The notes below the pieces were generated by a model. That model worked only from the letters and a program-made list of their open reading frames with translations. It had not been told where the DNA came from and did no database searches. Positions 34,695 to 44,700 of a DNA stretch of 53,837 nucleotides are shown here, in pieces. Both the position numbers and the translations under genes were made by a program. The first letter of the stretch is position 1; the number at the start of each line of letters is the position of its first letter. The DNA is from Carex sylvatica (lineage: Eukaryota > Streptophyta > Magnoliopsida > Poales > Cyperaceae): contig CAXKVR010000444.1 in NCBI GenBank assembly GCA_964058845.1, positions 1 through 53,837 on the forward strand, read 5' to 3'.

Positions 34695-36353
34695 ATGAGC
34701 TTTGGGAGAACCCCTTTTGGAACGCTTAATTTAGAAGAAGAAGAATACTCAAGCATGGCAACTATACCCATCAACCCCAATACCAACCCGATGTTCGAGG
34801 AAATCCATCATGATGGACCGGTCAACCGAGATGATCTATCCGTTCATGATGGTAGCTCAAACGTACGAGGACTATCACAAAACAACAACAACGGTCCTAA
34901 CAATGGCTACAACAACAATGGACACAACAACAGAAATGGCCGACAACACAACCACGGACACCGCTTTGGTTTCATTCCTTATGGCCAAGATCCGCGAGAC
35001 ATCAAGCCATCTCTCATCCACCTTCTTGGCCAAAACCAATTTGGAGGGGCTCAAAACGAAGACCCACATGCCCATTTGGCGGTCTTTGAAGAACATTGTG
35101 GCACTTTTGCTCGAGAAGGAGATGAGTTAGACAACCTCAAACTCAAATGCTTCCACTTGTCCCTCCGAGACAATGCAAGGACGTGGCTACGAACCGTCAA
35201 CCGAGACAACATAGATACATTGGATGACATGGAGAAGCTATTTCTAGGGAAATACTTCCCTCCATCGAAGACCCAATATTTCCGATCGAAAATCACAACG
35301 TTCAAGCAAGCAGAGGGGGAGTCTTTGACTGAGGCATGGGACCGATGGGCGGAGCTCCAACGCTTGTGCCCCAACCATGGCCTTGACATGTGGTTGCTTT
35401 TTCAATTCTTTTATGGGGGTTGCTCTATAGCTACCAAAACTCATTTAAATTCGGCCGCAGAGGGCAACATGTCACGTATGAATCCCACACAAGCCATGGC
35501 AATGATCGAAGACATGGCGATCAACCAAAGGGAGTGGACGGCCGAGCGAGGAGGACGAGACTACAACATGCCGGGAGTCATGAAAGTAGACGAGGTTACC
35601 GCATTGAGAGCCCAAATGGAGGCCTTACAACAACAAATGGCACAAATGCACAACGCAAAATCCGTGACCAAGATGGCTCCATGTGGCATATGTGGAGACG
35701 TGACTCATCTCACCGCCGATTGCCACACCCTTCTTGAAGGTGAAAATATAGAACAAGCGAATGCCATGTTCTACAATCAAGGAGATAAGAGGAATGACCT
35801 GATCTATAATAAGGTTAGGCAAAATGATAATTTCAATTCAAACTCTTATAACTCTAACAATAGGTGGAACCATCCGAACTTCAATTGGCGGACCGAAAAT
35901 GACAACTCCAACCAATACCAAGGTAATTCGAACCAATACCAAAACCGAGCAAATCAAAACTCCTACCAAAATCCCTCTCAAATCAACGATATACAAAAGA
36001 TGTTGCAAGAGATGAGAACCGAACAACAAGACTTCATTACCTACCAAAGGAACACCAACACGGTTGTTTCGGACTCTTTGAGAGATTTGAAGAAGAAGTT
36101 TGAGTTCTTAGACACCAAGACCTCAATGCTAGAAACACAAGTTGCACAACAAGCGTCTTCATCCTTCCGACAACAAGGCACACTACCGGGCAAGCCAGAC
36201 ATCAACCCTAGGGAGCAAGCGAAAGCAATAACCTTGAGGAGTGGTACGGGATACGAAGGACCCAAGATGCCGATCATTGAAGAGCAACCGCCCAAAGTGA
36301 CACCACTTCCTCTCAATGCGGATACACCGGCATCAAATGAATCCAAACTTTAG
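34695..36353 (+). CDS. Ty3/Gypsy (Athila-like) gag protein
   Basis: A 552-residue ORF for the retrotransposon's own capsid/nucleocapsid polyprotein. An Asn-rich N-terminal linker (about 55-90) precedes the Retrotrans_gag capsid domain (about 115-250), with the typical HLSLRDNARTWL and KYFPPSKTQYFRSKITTF segments. A CCHC zinc knuckle follows at about 330 (C-x2-C-x4-H-x4-C in CGICGDVTHLTADC), then a second Asn/Gln-rich region and a coiled-coil-like segment. The stop codon TAG is formed exactly at the deletion junction, where gag meets the 3' LTR. No pol follows, so the ORF may still make capsid protein but cannot support the element alone. Confidence 0.9.
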   Translation: MSFGRTPFGTLNLEEEEYSSMATIPINPNTNPMFEEIHHDGPVNRDDLSVHDGSSNVRGLSQNNNNGPNNGYNNNGHNNRNGRQHNHGHRFGFIPYGQDPRDIKPSLIHLLGQNQFGGAQNEDPHAHLAVFEEHCGTFAREGDELDNLKLKCFHLSLRDNARTWLRTVNRDNIDTLDDMEKLFLGKYFPPSKTQYFRSKITTFKQAEGESLTEAWDRWAELQRLCPNHGLDMWLLFQFFYGGCSIATKTHLNSAAEGNMSRMNPTQAMAMIEDMAINQREWTAERGGRDYNMPGVMKVDEVTALRAQMEALQQQMAQMHNAKSVTKMAPCGICGDVTHLTADCHTLLEGENIEQANAMFYNQGDKRNDLIYNKVRQNDNFNSNSYNSNNRWNHPNFNWRTENDNSNQYQGNSNQYQNRANQNSYQNPSQINDIQKMLQEMRTEQQDFITYQRNTNTVVSDSLRDLKKKFEFLDTKTSMLETQVAQQASSSFRQQGTLPGKPDINPREQAKAITLRSGTGYEGPKMPIIEEQPPKVTPLPLNADTPASNESKL

Positions 36354-36865
36354 GATGGTGACAGCCCTAAAACTCGAGGAAAATTAACCCAACCCACCAA
36401 AATACTTGTATCAATAATTAATTGAAATAGGCTAACATATTAGGTTAGAAACCTCATTTAAATCAAACATGAATATAAACAAACCGAATAGATTGAATTA
36501 GCAAGGGATTGTAGACCAAAGATCCCTAGATCTTCTCAACTTGAAAGCAAACCAATATTTCTTTCTTTCATTTCATTTACATATATTGTTTACTATTCCT
36601 TATTCACGGGTATTGAACCCAAACTTTAGGATTACTTAAACAAACCCCCCCTTATTCTACTTTATTGCACTTTACTTTATTATTATTTTCTGAAATTAAT
36701 TATTTAGAGTTCAAAACTAAGTATTTTCCATACTCTCTGTGGATCGATACCTAAAATACTACTTTGATATAATTGTGCACTTGCAATTTGACTCAAAAGC
36801 GTTTAAGGTTTAAAAGGTACATCTTATTGTACTGAAACTTTTTAGCGTACACTTTACGCGCATCA
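36349..36865 (+). repeat. Truncated 3' LTR
   Basis: Matches 34068-34583 with about five substitutions and one extra C in a C-run. It begins with TTTAGGATGGTGACAGCC directly after the gag frame. The shared TTTAGG at the junction is a plausible microhomology for the deletion. Confidence 0.88.
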
Positions 36866-37299
36866 CTCTCCTTTTCTCAGCTCATTACAGATACGACCCA
36901 TTTATTTTGTGTGGATTCATATGAATTTATGTCATTTTGTGTTGATTTATATGTTGTATGAATTTAGTTGTATGAATTGACTTGGCTGTTGCATGAATTT
37001 ATAATATTTAGTGAGTTGTTGCATGAATTGGCTTAGCTGTTGCATGTATTTATAATATTTAGTGGGTTTGGCTATTATAGGTATGAATGAGCTTTCTTAT
37101 TTTATATTTTTTAATTTGTATAACAGCAGTCCAATAAAGCCTAGTGAGCCAGCTCGTCAGCTCACGAGCTAGCTCGGGCTGTCATAAGCTGAGCCAAGGC
37201 TTTTGGCTCGAGAGACCTAGGTCCAGCTCACTCGTTCCAGGCTCAGGTCAGAATAAACAAGCTGAGCCAAGACCCAGCTCCTTTACAGCCCTAGATGCA

Positions 37300-38090
37300 A
37301 TGCATAGCTGCTACTTTCACATCTCTCATTGCTTCTTTTCTTCCCTTACCTTCTACACAAACACAAGCACTGCTATTAGCATCTCTAAACTCAACCATCT
37401 CTTCTCCTCCTGCAAATGCCTTCCCTCTCTTCACAAACTCCATGCTCACATTCTCATCAATGGTACCCTTTCTATCCCTTCCATTGCTTCCCTCCTCATC
37501 ACCTCCTACTTCCACCTTCAACCCCACTCTATCCTTCCCATTTTCAATTCCATCCCTTATCTTCCATCTGCTTTTGTAATTCCCTAATACGATCCCATGA
37601 AAATCCATCCCTTATCTTCCATCTGCTTTTGTAATTCCCTAATACGATCCCTCACCTGAGAATCTCAACCCAAAATCGCCATCCGATTATACCACCAGAT
37701 ACAACACCATGGCATCCAACCTGACAAGTACACCTTCACATTTGTTCTTAAGGCATGTTATGCTGGTTTTGTTTATGAAGAGATTAAATGTAGATGATTA
37801 ACTACTGACTTGTTTATTTGTACTGCGTTGGTTGATCTGTATTTAAAACTTGGCATGGTTTCGACCACACGAGAAGTGTTTGATAAAATGCCTGTTGTGG
37901 ATGCTATTACTTGGAATGCCATGATTGCCGGATTTTCACGTGGTAATGCTCCATATGAAGCAGTTAACCTTTTTAAAAGGATGCAAGCAGCTGGGGAAGT
38001 GCCCAATTCAGTGACAATTTTGAACTTGTTTCCTGCTATTTGTCAATTGTCTGCTCTGATTTTGTGCGAAGAAATTCATGATCCAACGGT
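37300..38090 (+). pseudogene. PPR protein gene fragment, disrupted
   Basis: N-terminal part of a PLS-type pentatricopeptide-repeat protein, a family that binds organellar RNA. The frame from ATG 37300 gives LNHLFSSCKCLPSLHKLHAH, then a stop at 37585. After a frame change, PPR sequence resumes: PDKYTFTFVLKAC (about 37720), LFICTALVDLYLKLGMVS (37805-37860), AREVFDKMP-like, DAITWNAMIAGFSR and VTILNLFPAICQLSAL. Damage: a 55-bp tandem duplication (48 bp identical, 37549-37596 and 37604-37651), an in-frame TGA at 37795-37797, and abrupt loss of the rest at about 38085, where MITE sequence begins. The hAT element sits on its start codon. It is also possible that the fragment was always a transposon-carried piece. 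Confidence 0.75.
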
Positions 38091-38295
38091 GGCTTAACCA
38101 AACAGTAAAATTAGAAGCTACCGTTGGATCAGCGATTTTCAAAGTGGCTTAATAAATAGTAAAAAAATTTCAAAAAATGTAAAATTTGGTCTCCTAGCAC
38201 ATTTTAATATGGAGATCACATCTAACGATTTGGATTAATCATTTGAACTTTAAAAATTGGAAAACGACTTAGTTGCACGGGAGGCTAGGAACAAT
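38085..38295. mobile_element. Truncated foldback MITE joined to the PPR fragment
   Basis: GATCCAACGGTGGCTTAACC ... CCGTTGGATCAGCGATTTTC ... GCTTAATAAATAGTAAAAAAA reproduces the centre and right half of the MITE at 38445-38869; the left half is missing. It directly follows the PPR coding sequence. Confidence 0.65.
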
Positions 38296-38444
38296 CGATT
38301 GTATATTGGCCTATCTCTATATATATGTATATATATGTATATGTATATGTATGTATATGTATGTATAAAAACGACTTAGTTGCACGGGAGGCTAGGAACA
38401 ATCGATTGTATATTGGCCTATCTATATATATATGTATATATATG
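38261..38444. repeat. Duplicated unit plus (TATG/TATA) microsatellite
   Basis: A 57-bp unit beginning AAAACGACTTAGTTGCACGG occurs at 38261-38317 and 38368-38423. Each copy is followed by ATATATGTATATG microsatellite. Confidence 0.8.
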
Positions 38445-38869
38445 GAGGTTGGCTACTATGCTTATATAAGCATATCCCCACATATGCTTATAACTCATTT
38501 TTGTGCTTTCAATGTCCAAATGGTCGATCTGAACCGTTCATCTTGTTCTCCATATTAATATGTGCTTGGAAACTAAATTTTACATTTTTCTGAATTTTTT
38601 TACTATTTATTAAGCCACTTTGAAAATCGCTGATCCAACGGTGGCTGCACAAAACAGTAAAATCAGCAGCCACCATTGGATCAGCGATTTTCAAAGTGGC
38701 TTAATAAATAGTAAAAAAATTCAGAAAAATGTAAAATTTAGTTTCCAAGCACATATTAATATGGAGAACAAGATGAACGGTTCAGATTGACCATTTGGAC
38801 ATTGAAAGCACAAAAATGAGTTATAAGCATATGTGGGGATATGCTTATATAAGCATAGTAGCCAACCTC
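38445..38869. mobile_element. Foldback MITE (GAGGTTGGCTACTATG ends)
   Basis: An almost perfect foldback over its whole length. The ends are GAGGTTGGCTACTATGC and GCATAGTAGCCAACCTC, and the arms hold ATGTCCAAATGGTCGATCTG and its mirror. It is flanked by TATATATATG-type microsatellite, so the target duplication is ambiguous. The very high arm identity suggests a recent insertion or gene conversion. Confidence 0.8.
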
Positions 38870-38883
38870 TATATATATGTATA

Positions 38884-38916
<33 letters not shown>

Positions 38917-38961
38917 GTATATGTATATGTATGTATATGTATATGTATGTATATGTATATG

Positions 38962-38992
<31 letters not shown>

Positions 38993-39015
38993 GTATATGT
39001 ATGTATATGTATATA
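38870..39015. repeat. (TATG/TATA) microsatellite
   Basis: About 145 bp of TATATGTATATGTATG repeats between two MITEs. All open frames here are Tyr/Met/Val/Ile/Cys or Thr/His repeat artefacts. Confidence 0.9.
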
Positions 39016-39440
39016 GAGTGTGGCTAATGTGCATTCGGAAGCATATGGTCCGAAGTGCTTACGGCTCAAATTTGAAATTTCAAAACTTAATAAGTCGATC
39101 CGAACCGTCCATCTTGTTCTCCATATTAATATGTGCTTGGAGACCAAATTTTATATTTTTTTGAATTTTTTTACTATTTATTACGTATTTTAGAAAATTG
39201 TTGATCCAACGGTGGCTGCTGATTTTACTGTTCTGTTAAGCCACCATTGGATCAACAATTTTATGAAATACTTAATAAATAGTAAAAAAAATTATAAAAA
39301 TATAAAATTTGGTCTCCAAGCAGATATTAATATGGAGAACAAGATGAACGGTTCAGATCGACTTTTTAAGTTTTAAAATTTCAAATTTGGACCGTAAGCA
39401 CTTCGGTTCATATGCTTCCAAAAGCATATTAGCCACTCTC
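39016..39440. mobile_element. Foldback MITE (GAGTGTGGCTAATGTGC ends)
   Basis: Left end GAGTGTGGCTAATGTGC, right end GCATATTAGCCACTCTC. The interior is symmetric, with AAGTCGATCCGAACCGTCCA and CGGTTCAGATCGACTTTTTA as mirror motifs and ATCCAACGGTGGCTGCTG near the centre. It shares its core with 38445-38869 but has different arms. Confidence 0.78.
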
Positions 39441-39444
39441 TATT

Positions 39445-40177
39445 TATATATGTATATGTATATCATTGAGGCAATCTAACTATAATTTCATAAAATAAAT
39501 TATTAAGAATTAATGTCAAGTCCTTAATTAGTGTTATCTTTAGACTTGTGATATCAAACTGACAAATCAAATCAATCAAAGTTATAAAGAGTTACGACAT
39601 CACTTCATAAATATATCAAATGTCTTATTTTTTTTTGATATACACTCTAAACAAGAAAAAATTTTATTTACAAAATTATTTAAATAAAAAATATTAACAT
39701 CTCTCTAAAAAAAAAGAAAAGAAAAAAAGAGAACCGCCTGGATCAGGGGTGGTCTGGTCTCTAGTGGGGCGCTCCTGTCACGGACGGTCCGCTAGAGGAT
39801 TGGGCCGTCTGTGGGCCTGACGGTCGGGACAATTTTGACAGCAAATCTAATGGAGAGGTATTTTTAAAATTATATATTTTTCAGGGTATTAATAAAAATG
39901 GCCGTCAAAAATTACTGAGCAGAAAAACTTAATGCCAAATGTTATCAAATTATGCTCTTTATCAATTAATCACCAGGGTCAATATAATTTCAAATTTTCA
40001 ATTAACAATAAACAACCGAAGATCACAAAAACCTCTTCAAATTTTCAATTAGCAATAAACAACTGAAGATCACAAAAAAAAAAACCTCTACTTAAAAATT
40101 CTATTATTATATTGACCATAAAATTTTGATGTAAAGATTCATGAGACAATGATATGATAGAGCAGTTTGGGCTTAAT
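39445..40177. other. Gene-free interval
   Basis: AT-rich, except for a GC-rich patch at about 39731-39835 (GCCTGGATCAGGGG ... CTGACGGTCGGGAC) that resembles nothing I can name. AATTTTCAATTA(A/G)CAATAAACAA is duplicated at about 39993 and 40037. Confidence 0.45.
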
Positions 40178-40185
40178 GCACAAAA

Positions 40186-40638
40186 TAGAGTGAGAAAAAT
40201 GGCATGACGGAGCCGGCTCCGTCACAGTTATAGCACGGAACAGCACGACACGTGTTACTATTTTGTGCTATGACTCGTGTGTTGCGTACTGTGATTATTT
40301 CTTGATAATTTGGTCACGGTATGGCACGGCACGGTACGTAATCACGCGAATCACGTGTAATTAGAACCGTTAAGTCTTAATCAAATAGTGAATCTTGAAG
40401 AAACTAACTTAAATTATGAAAAATAGTTAAAGGTGAGAAATGTGACCAGTTACGTTTAAACACGACACGTAAATAGTTACGGCGTGACTCGCGTGCCGTA
40501 ACTACTCTTTGACATTTTGATCACGTCACGGCACGACATAGATCACTGTTCACTTGATCACAGCACGATACGACACGAAACTAAAATCACGACGTATTAA
40601 TCACAGCAAAGCATGACACGGCATATTTTTCTACTCTA
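40186..40638. mobile_element. hAT MITE, perfect 8-bp TSD
   Basis: Starts TAGAGTGAGAAAAATGGCATG and ends GGCATATTTTTCTACTCTA. It is flanked by GCACAAAA at 40178-40185 and 40639-40646. The interior is filled with GCACGACACG / CGTGT strings and contains no ORF. A relative lies in NLR intron 1. Confidence 0.87.
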
Positions 40639-40734
40639 GCACAAAACATATAGAACGCTGTTTTGATTCCATAGTAAGTGCAAGCGCACGAAGTCAAAAA
40701 CTTCTCTGTTAAACTATTTATCTACTCTCTTTCC

Positions 40735-40905
40735 AGAATTCTCTTCCTCTGAGATATCTCAATTATAACGTGTTTCAATGAAAAATGTCAACCGTTCCAA
40801 TACGTTCTACACGTATCTCCAAGCACAAATTATACTGGCCCCGTGCTATTCTCGAATAGACACCGTACACGTCGGTCACGTAAACTAGAGATATCACAGA
40901 AGATT
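40735..40905. mobile_element. Foldback MITE, copy 1 (upstream of NDX)
   Basis: CCTCTGAGATATCTCAATTATAACGTG at the left pairs with CACGTAAACTAGAGATATCACAGAAG at the right. It has the same family ends as at 21822 and 41225. Its length, about 170 bp, matches copy 2, so it was probably copied along with the tandem duplication. Confidence 0.6.
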
Positions 40906-41221
40906 GGCACTTTTTCTCTCTCTGGGTACACTTTTATAGAGCTAGTTTAACTTCCTGCAGCACGCACACCTTATACAATGCTGTGTTAATTCTATAGTCA
41001 TTGCGCTGCACGAAGCCAGAACTACTCTGTTAAAATATTTACCCCTTCTTTCCTCGGACCATTCGCTTGGTTTAGATTCACGAGCAGTACATTTTTTTAT
41101 AATTTTGACACGATCTTGATGAAGATAAACGGATCTGATTGTACATGGATACATCCCGCTGAACCGGGTGTTGGACTCGCTCGATCGGTTTCTTTTTCTT
41201 CTCGCTCTTTTTTCGAATTCG

Positions 41222-41392
41222 TGTCCTCTGGGATATCTCAAACTTTGCGTGACTTTCTGGAAAATCCCAACCGTTTAAATACGTTCTACACGCATCTGGA
41301 AGCACACATAATACTGACTCTACATCACCCCCGAATAGGAACCGGACACGTCGGTCACGCAAAAGTTGAGATATCTCAGAGGATACGCACTC
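41222..41392. mobile_element. Foldback MITE, copy 2 (upstream of NDX)
   Basis: TCCTCTGGGATATCTCAAACTTTGCGTGAC pairs with GTCACGCAAAAGTTGAGATATCTCAGAGGA. It is better preserved than copy 1. The interior shares CAACCGTT, AATACGTTCTACACG and GTACACGTCGGTCACG-like strings with copy 1. Confidence 0.65.
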
Positions 41393-41774
41393 TCTTCTCT
41401 CCGGGTAAAATATAACGGAGTACTTTTACCTTTATGCAGCGCATAAACTATATACAACGCTGTTATGATTCTATAGTCAGTGCGTTTTATGAAGCCAAAA
41501 CTACTCTGTTAAAGGTATTTTTCCTCGGACCATTCGCCTGGTTTGGTTTCGAGTGAGAGAGACTGAGAGATCTTCCCAAAAACACTGCGCTGCTCCAATT
41601 TCAAGAAAGAAAGAAAATGGGGTAAAGGCAAAAGAAAAGGGAAGAAAAAGAGCATGCGATAGATCTTCTATAAATCGGCGCTATTTTGCATCGATCTACC
41701 TCATCAAATTCGAATCTACAGCACGAATCGCGGTACTAAAATCAAAGGATTTAAGCAAAGTTTTGAAGGATTCA

Positions 41775-44700
41775 ATGGATATTGTCTCTGCAGTTGAAGA
41801 ATTCAATGGGTATAATTCAAAGGATTTGAGCAAAGTTTTGAAGGATTCAGAGAATTCTACCTTGAATTGGAAAGCTAAAGATGGAAGCGTAAATCAGGTA
41901 CTTATTTACTGGTACAGACCAAAAAATTGGTTTTCAATTGTGTTAATTTATAACCAAACTAAAGAGAAGAGATGAATTTGTGCTGTGTTAATTTATATCC
42001 AAATACATTTGTGAGAGTTTTTGGAGAAAAACCCAATACTTCAATATAGAGATTAGACCTAAATTCTCTACAGGAAGCAACCAGCACTAATGCTGAACTG
42101 CATGTTTAGCGTGATATTAGTAGTAATGTCAGATGTCTTGATTTTGCCCCTGAGTTTACTATTTTTTACTGAGACCCAATAAAATCAGGCAAGCTCAATG
42201 CAAAATGTGTTAATTTATAACCAAACAAAAGATAAGAGAAAAATTTGTGCTTTGTTGACTATAGCAATTGTTTTAGTCTCAATCAAATCTGAATTACACA
42301 GCAAAGCAGAAAATGGCTTATCTCAGTAAATTTTGTTAGGGTTTATGGAGAAAAACCCGATATTTTAATATAGAGATTAGACCTAACTTATCTACAGGAA
42401 GCATTTAGTGCTTAGTATTTTTGAGGTATTACTAACACCGAACTGCTTGTTTAGCATGATATTAGTAGTAAATTGCCATATATATTGATTTTGCATCTGA
42501 GTTTACTATTTTTTTTGAGACCCAATAAAATCAGGCGAGGTCAATGCAATACCCATTAACTTGTTTCGGACATATTCAGTTGTTAATGAGAGATTGGAGT
42601 AATATTGGGATTTGTTCTTGCGTTAATAATTGGTCGCTCTTTGATAATAACCCAATAAATGGTGATGTTAGTTCAAAAATGGGATTGTTGGGTGTTATTT
42701 GCACGTGCAATTAAATATTCGGTGCAATTTGTGCCAAACGTTTTTTTTTTTCTTTTCTATTGCTAGCCATGAAACACCTATTTTTTCAATTTTTTTTTTT
42801 TTTTTTCTTCTAGATTGATATAGAGAAACTTGCTGCTGCGCTTCCCTTAAACCTCACAGCTGTTCTACTTTCGCCAAATGATGGAGACAGAGATTTTGCT
42901 TATGTGCTTCGTGGGGTTCGCCTTTTAAATACTCTGTCTGATGTGGCTACTCGACATGCTAGACTTGAGCAGGTCTTTTAAATTTAATGGATAGTTTATA
43001 TTTACGCTTAGAGTAGCTGAATTTATCTGTTATATAGAGAACTGTCTGCATTTCGTCTCTTTTCCCGGAACTAATATATCTCTGTTTCACTATTTGGGGG
43101 TAATTTAGGGGTTTTGTTTTGAAAAATTCCATACAGGGCCTGAGAGGAGGAGGAATGGTTGATCCTCTCAATCAGGTTCTAAAAGTAATTATAGATTTGC
43201 AAGAATATACCAGAAAATTTTTAGGCTTTCGCAGTTGCACTTTAGAGCATACAACATATTAAGCAGGCACATGTTATGAATTGTCTGGTGTGAGGTGAAT
43301 AATTGTTTGTGTTGTTGTATGTCCCTTGAAATGTTTATTATTTTGAAGACTTATCTTATATATTTTTTATTTGATTTTTTTTTTTTTAGATTTTGCTTGA
43401 TGATGTCAAAGTATTGGAGCAAGTCATGGATCTGGTATTTTTCACCATGATTGTTCTTTCGCACAGATACCAGGTTTGTCTCATTTGATACCGACAACTA
43501 GTAATCTCTTTCTGTAAATAATTTGAAGTCACAAAAAGTAAAGGTCCAAAAAATGTATAAATTTACAATAGTCTAGTGATTTCATGCTTGTTTTTTACTT
43601 TCTATAATTATTTTTTACCTCATTTATCAGGGTGGCAATCTTGATTCTGCTCCTATTATTCGCACCACTCTAGGTGCTTGTGTGCTTCATCTATTGAGCA
43701 GTTCTCTCACCTCTCAGTGGAATGAACTAGCTGTTGTTCTTCTTGCACATCCAAAGGTGTGATCTTATATTGACTCTTTCTGTTTGTTTCTTTTTCTTTT
43801 CTTGATTAATGTTTAATCCAAGAGTAAAGGGTTAGTAAATGGTAATTTGGTTCAATGAAGATTTTTAATTTTTTTAATTTAAGTATTATTTTAGTTTTTT
43901 CTCAAAATTAGGTGATTTAAACGCTCATTTGGGTGATATGACTTACTTCCACAATGATTGTTATATTGATGTTGAATTGTGGCCTAACTTCACAATTCAT
44001 TTCCAAGCAGCGAGTTCATGCATAATTGGAAAATTGAGTTGGGTTCTATTGGGGTGACTAGAAAGCAAAGTTCTTGGTTCAGGCTTAGTTGTGAGATATA
44101 GTTCCTAATTTATTTGAACTGAAATTGAACAGAGTGCTTTTCGAGTTGAATGTGGTTAGGGGTGTTGACATGATTGGTTCGGTTAAAACCGAATCAAAAT
44201 AGTCAAACAAAATTTATTTTGATTTTAGAAAATCCAAATGAACCAACCAAATTAAACTTGTCAAACCAAATTAAACTTGTCAACTGAATCCAAGAAAACC
44301 GAGGTAAATTTTGGTTTGTTTGGTTGAACCGAAATAAGAGAGATTAAACCGAACAAAATATTAAAATACTGAAGTAATTAAAAAATTCAACCAAACCGAA
44401 CCATTTTAACCAAAAAACTGAACCATTTATCCAAAATTTGTTGGTTCAGTTGAAAACCAAATAAACCGGATCCAATGAACACCCCTAAATGTGGTCAATT
44501 GCACTATAAATGTGCAGTTAGGTAAAGCTGTGCACTTTGATCCATATATTTATTTCTTCTTTCTTTGTTATCTCTAATGTCAGGTAGAGAGATTTGTGGA
44601 ATCAGCCTTTGGCAGCCTTCATGAAAATACTAGGCTTTTTCGTCAGAAGCTGACAGAGTTATCTAGTGAAATTGTTGCTGATCAATCAAAGTTACCAGAT

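Larger units (their letters stand above)
32790..36865 (+). mobile_element. Athila-like Ty3/Gypsy retrotransposon, internally deleted
   Basis: Starts TGATAAGC and ends GCGCATCA, flanked by CTCTC at 32785-32789 and 36866-36870 (a 5-bp duplication). Order: full 5' LTR (32790-34583), tRNA-Asp-type primer site (34590-34607), gag (34695-36353), then directly the last 517 bp of the 3' LTR. Protease, reverse transcriptase, RNase H, integrase and about 70 percent of the 3' LTR are gone. The shared 517 bp of the two LTRs differ at only about six places, so the insertion is fairly young. It cannot move by itself. Confidence 0.88.
32596..37293. mobile_element. hAT element (non-autonomous), 4.7 kb, split by a retrotransposon
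   Basis: Starts TAGGGCTGTCAAA and ends TTTACAGCCCTA. It is flanked by GATGCAAT at 32588-32595 and 37294-37301, a perfect 8-bp duplication. Both ends are rich in GAGCTGAGCC/GGCTCGAGCC motifs facing each other, as in many plant hAT-derived MITEs. Removing the nested retrotransposon at 32790-36865 leaves a hAT element of about 620 bp with no transposase. The insertion point overlaps the likely start codon of the PPR pseudogene at 37300. Confidence 0.87.
40650..41545 (+). repeat. Three-fold repeated region upstream of NDX
   Basis: The motif CGCTGTT..GATTC(T/C)ATAGT(C/A)A, followed by GAAG(C/T)CA(A/G)AACT.CTCTGTTAAA, recurs at about 40651, 40976 and 41457. The last two copies are also followed by TTTCCTCGGACCATTCGC(T/C)TGGTTT. 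Both spacers contain a foldback MITE with the same ends. The array ends about 230 bp before the preferred NDX start codon, so it covers the promoter or 5' UTR. Confidence 0.8.

Noticed and set aside
38325..39164. Several Tyr/Met/Cys and His/Thr-rich frames
   Set aside because: Translations of the TATG/TATA microsatellite and MITE arms.
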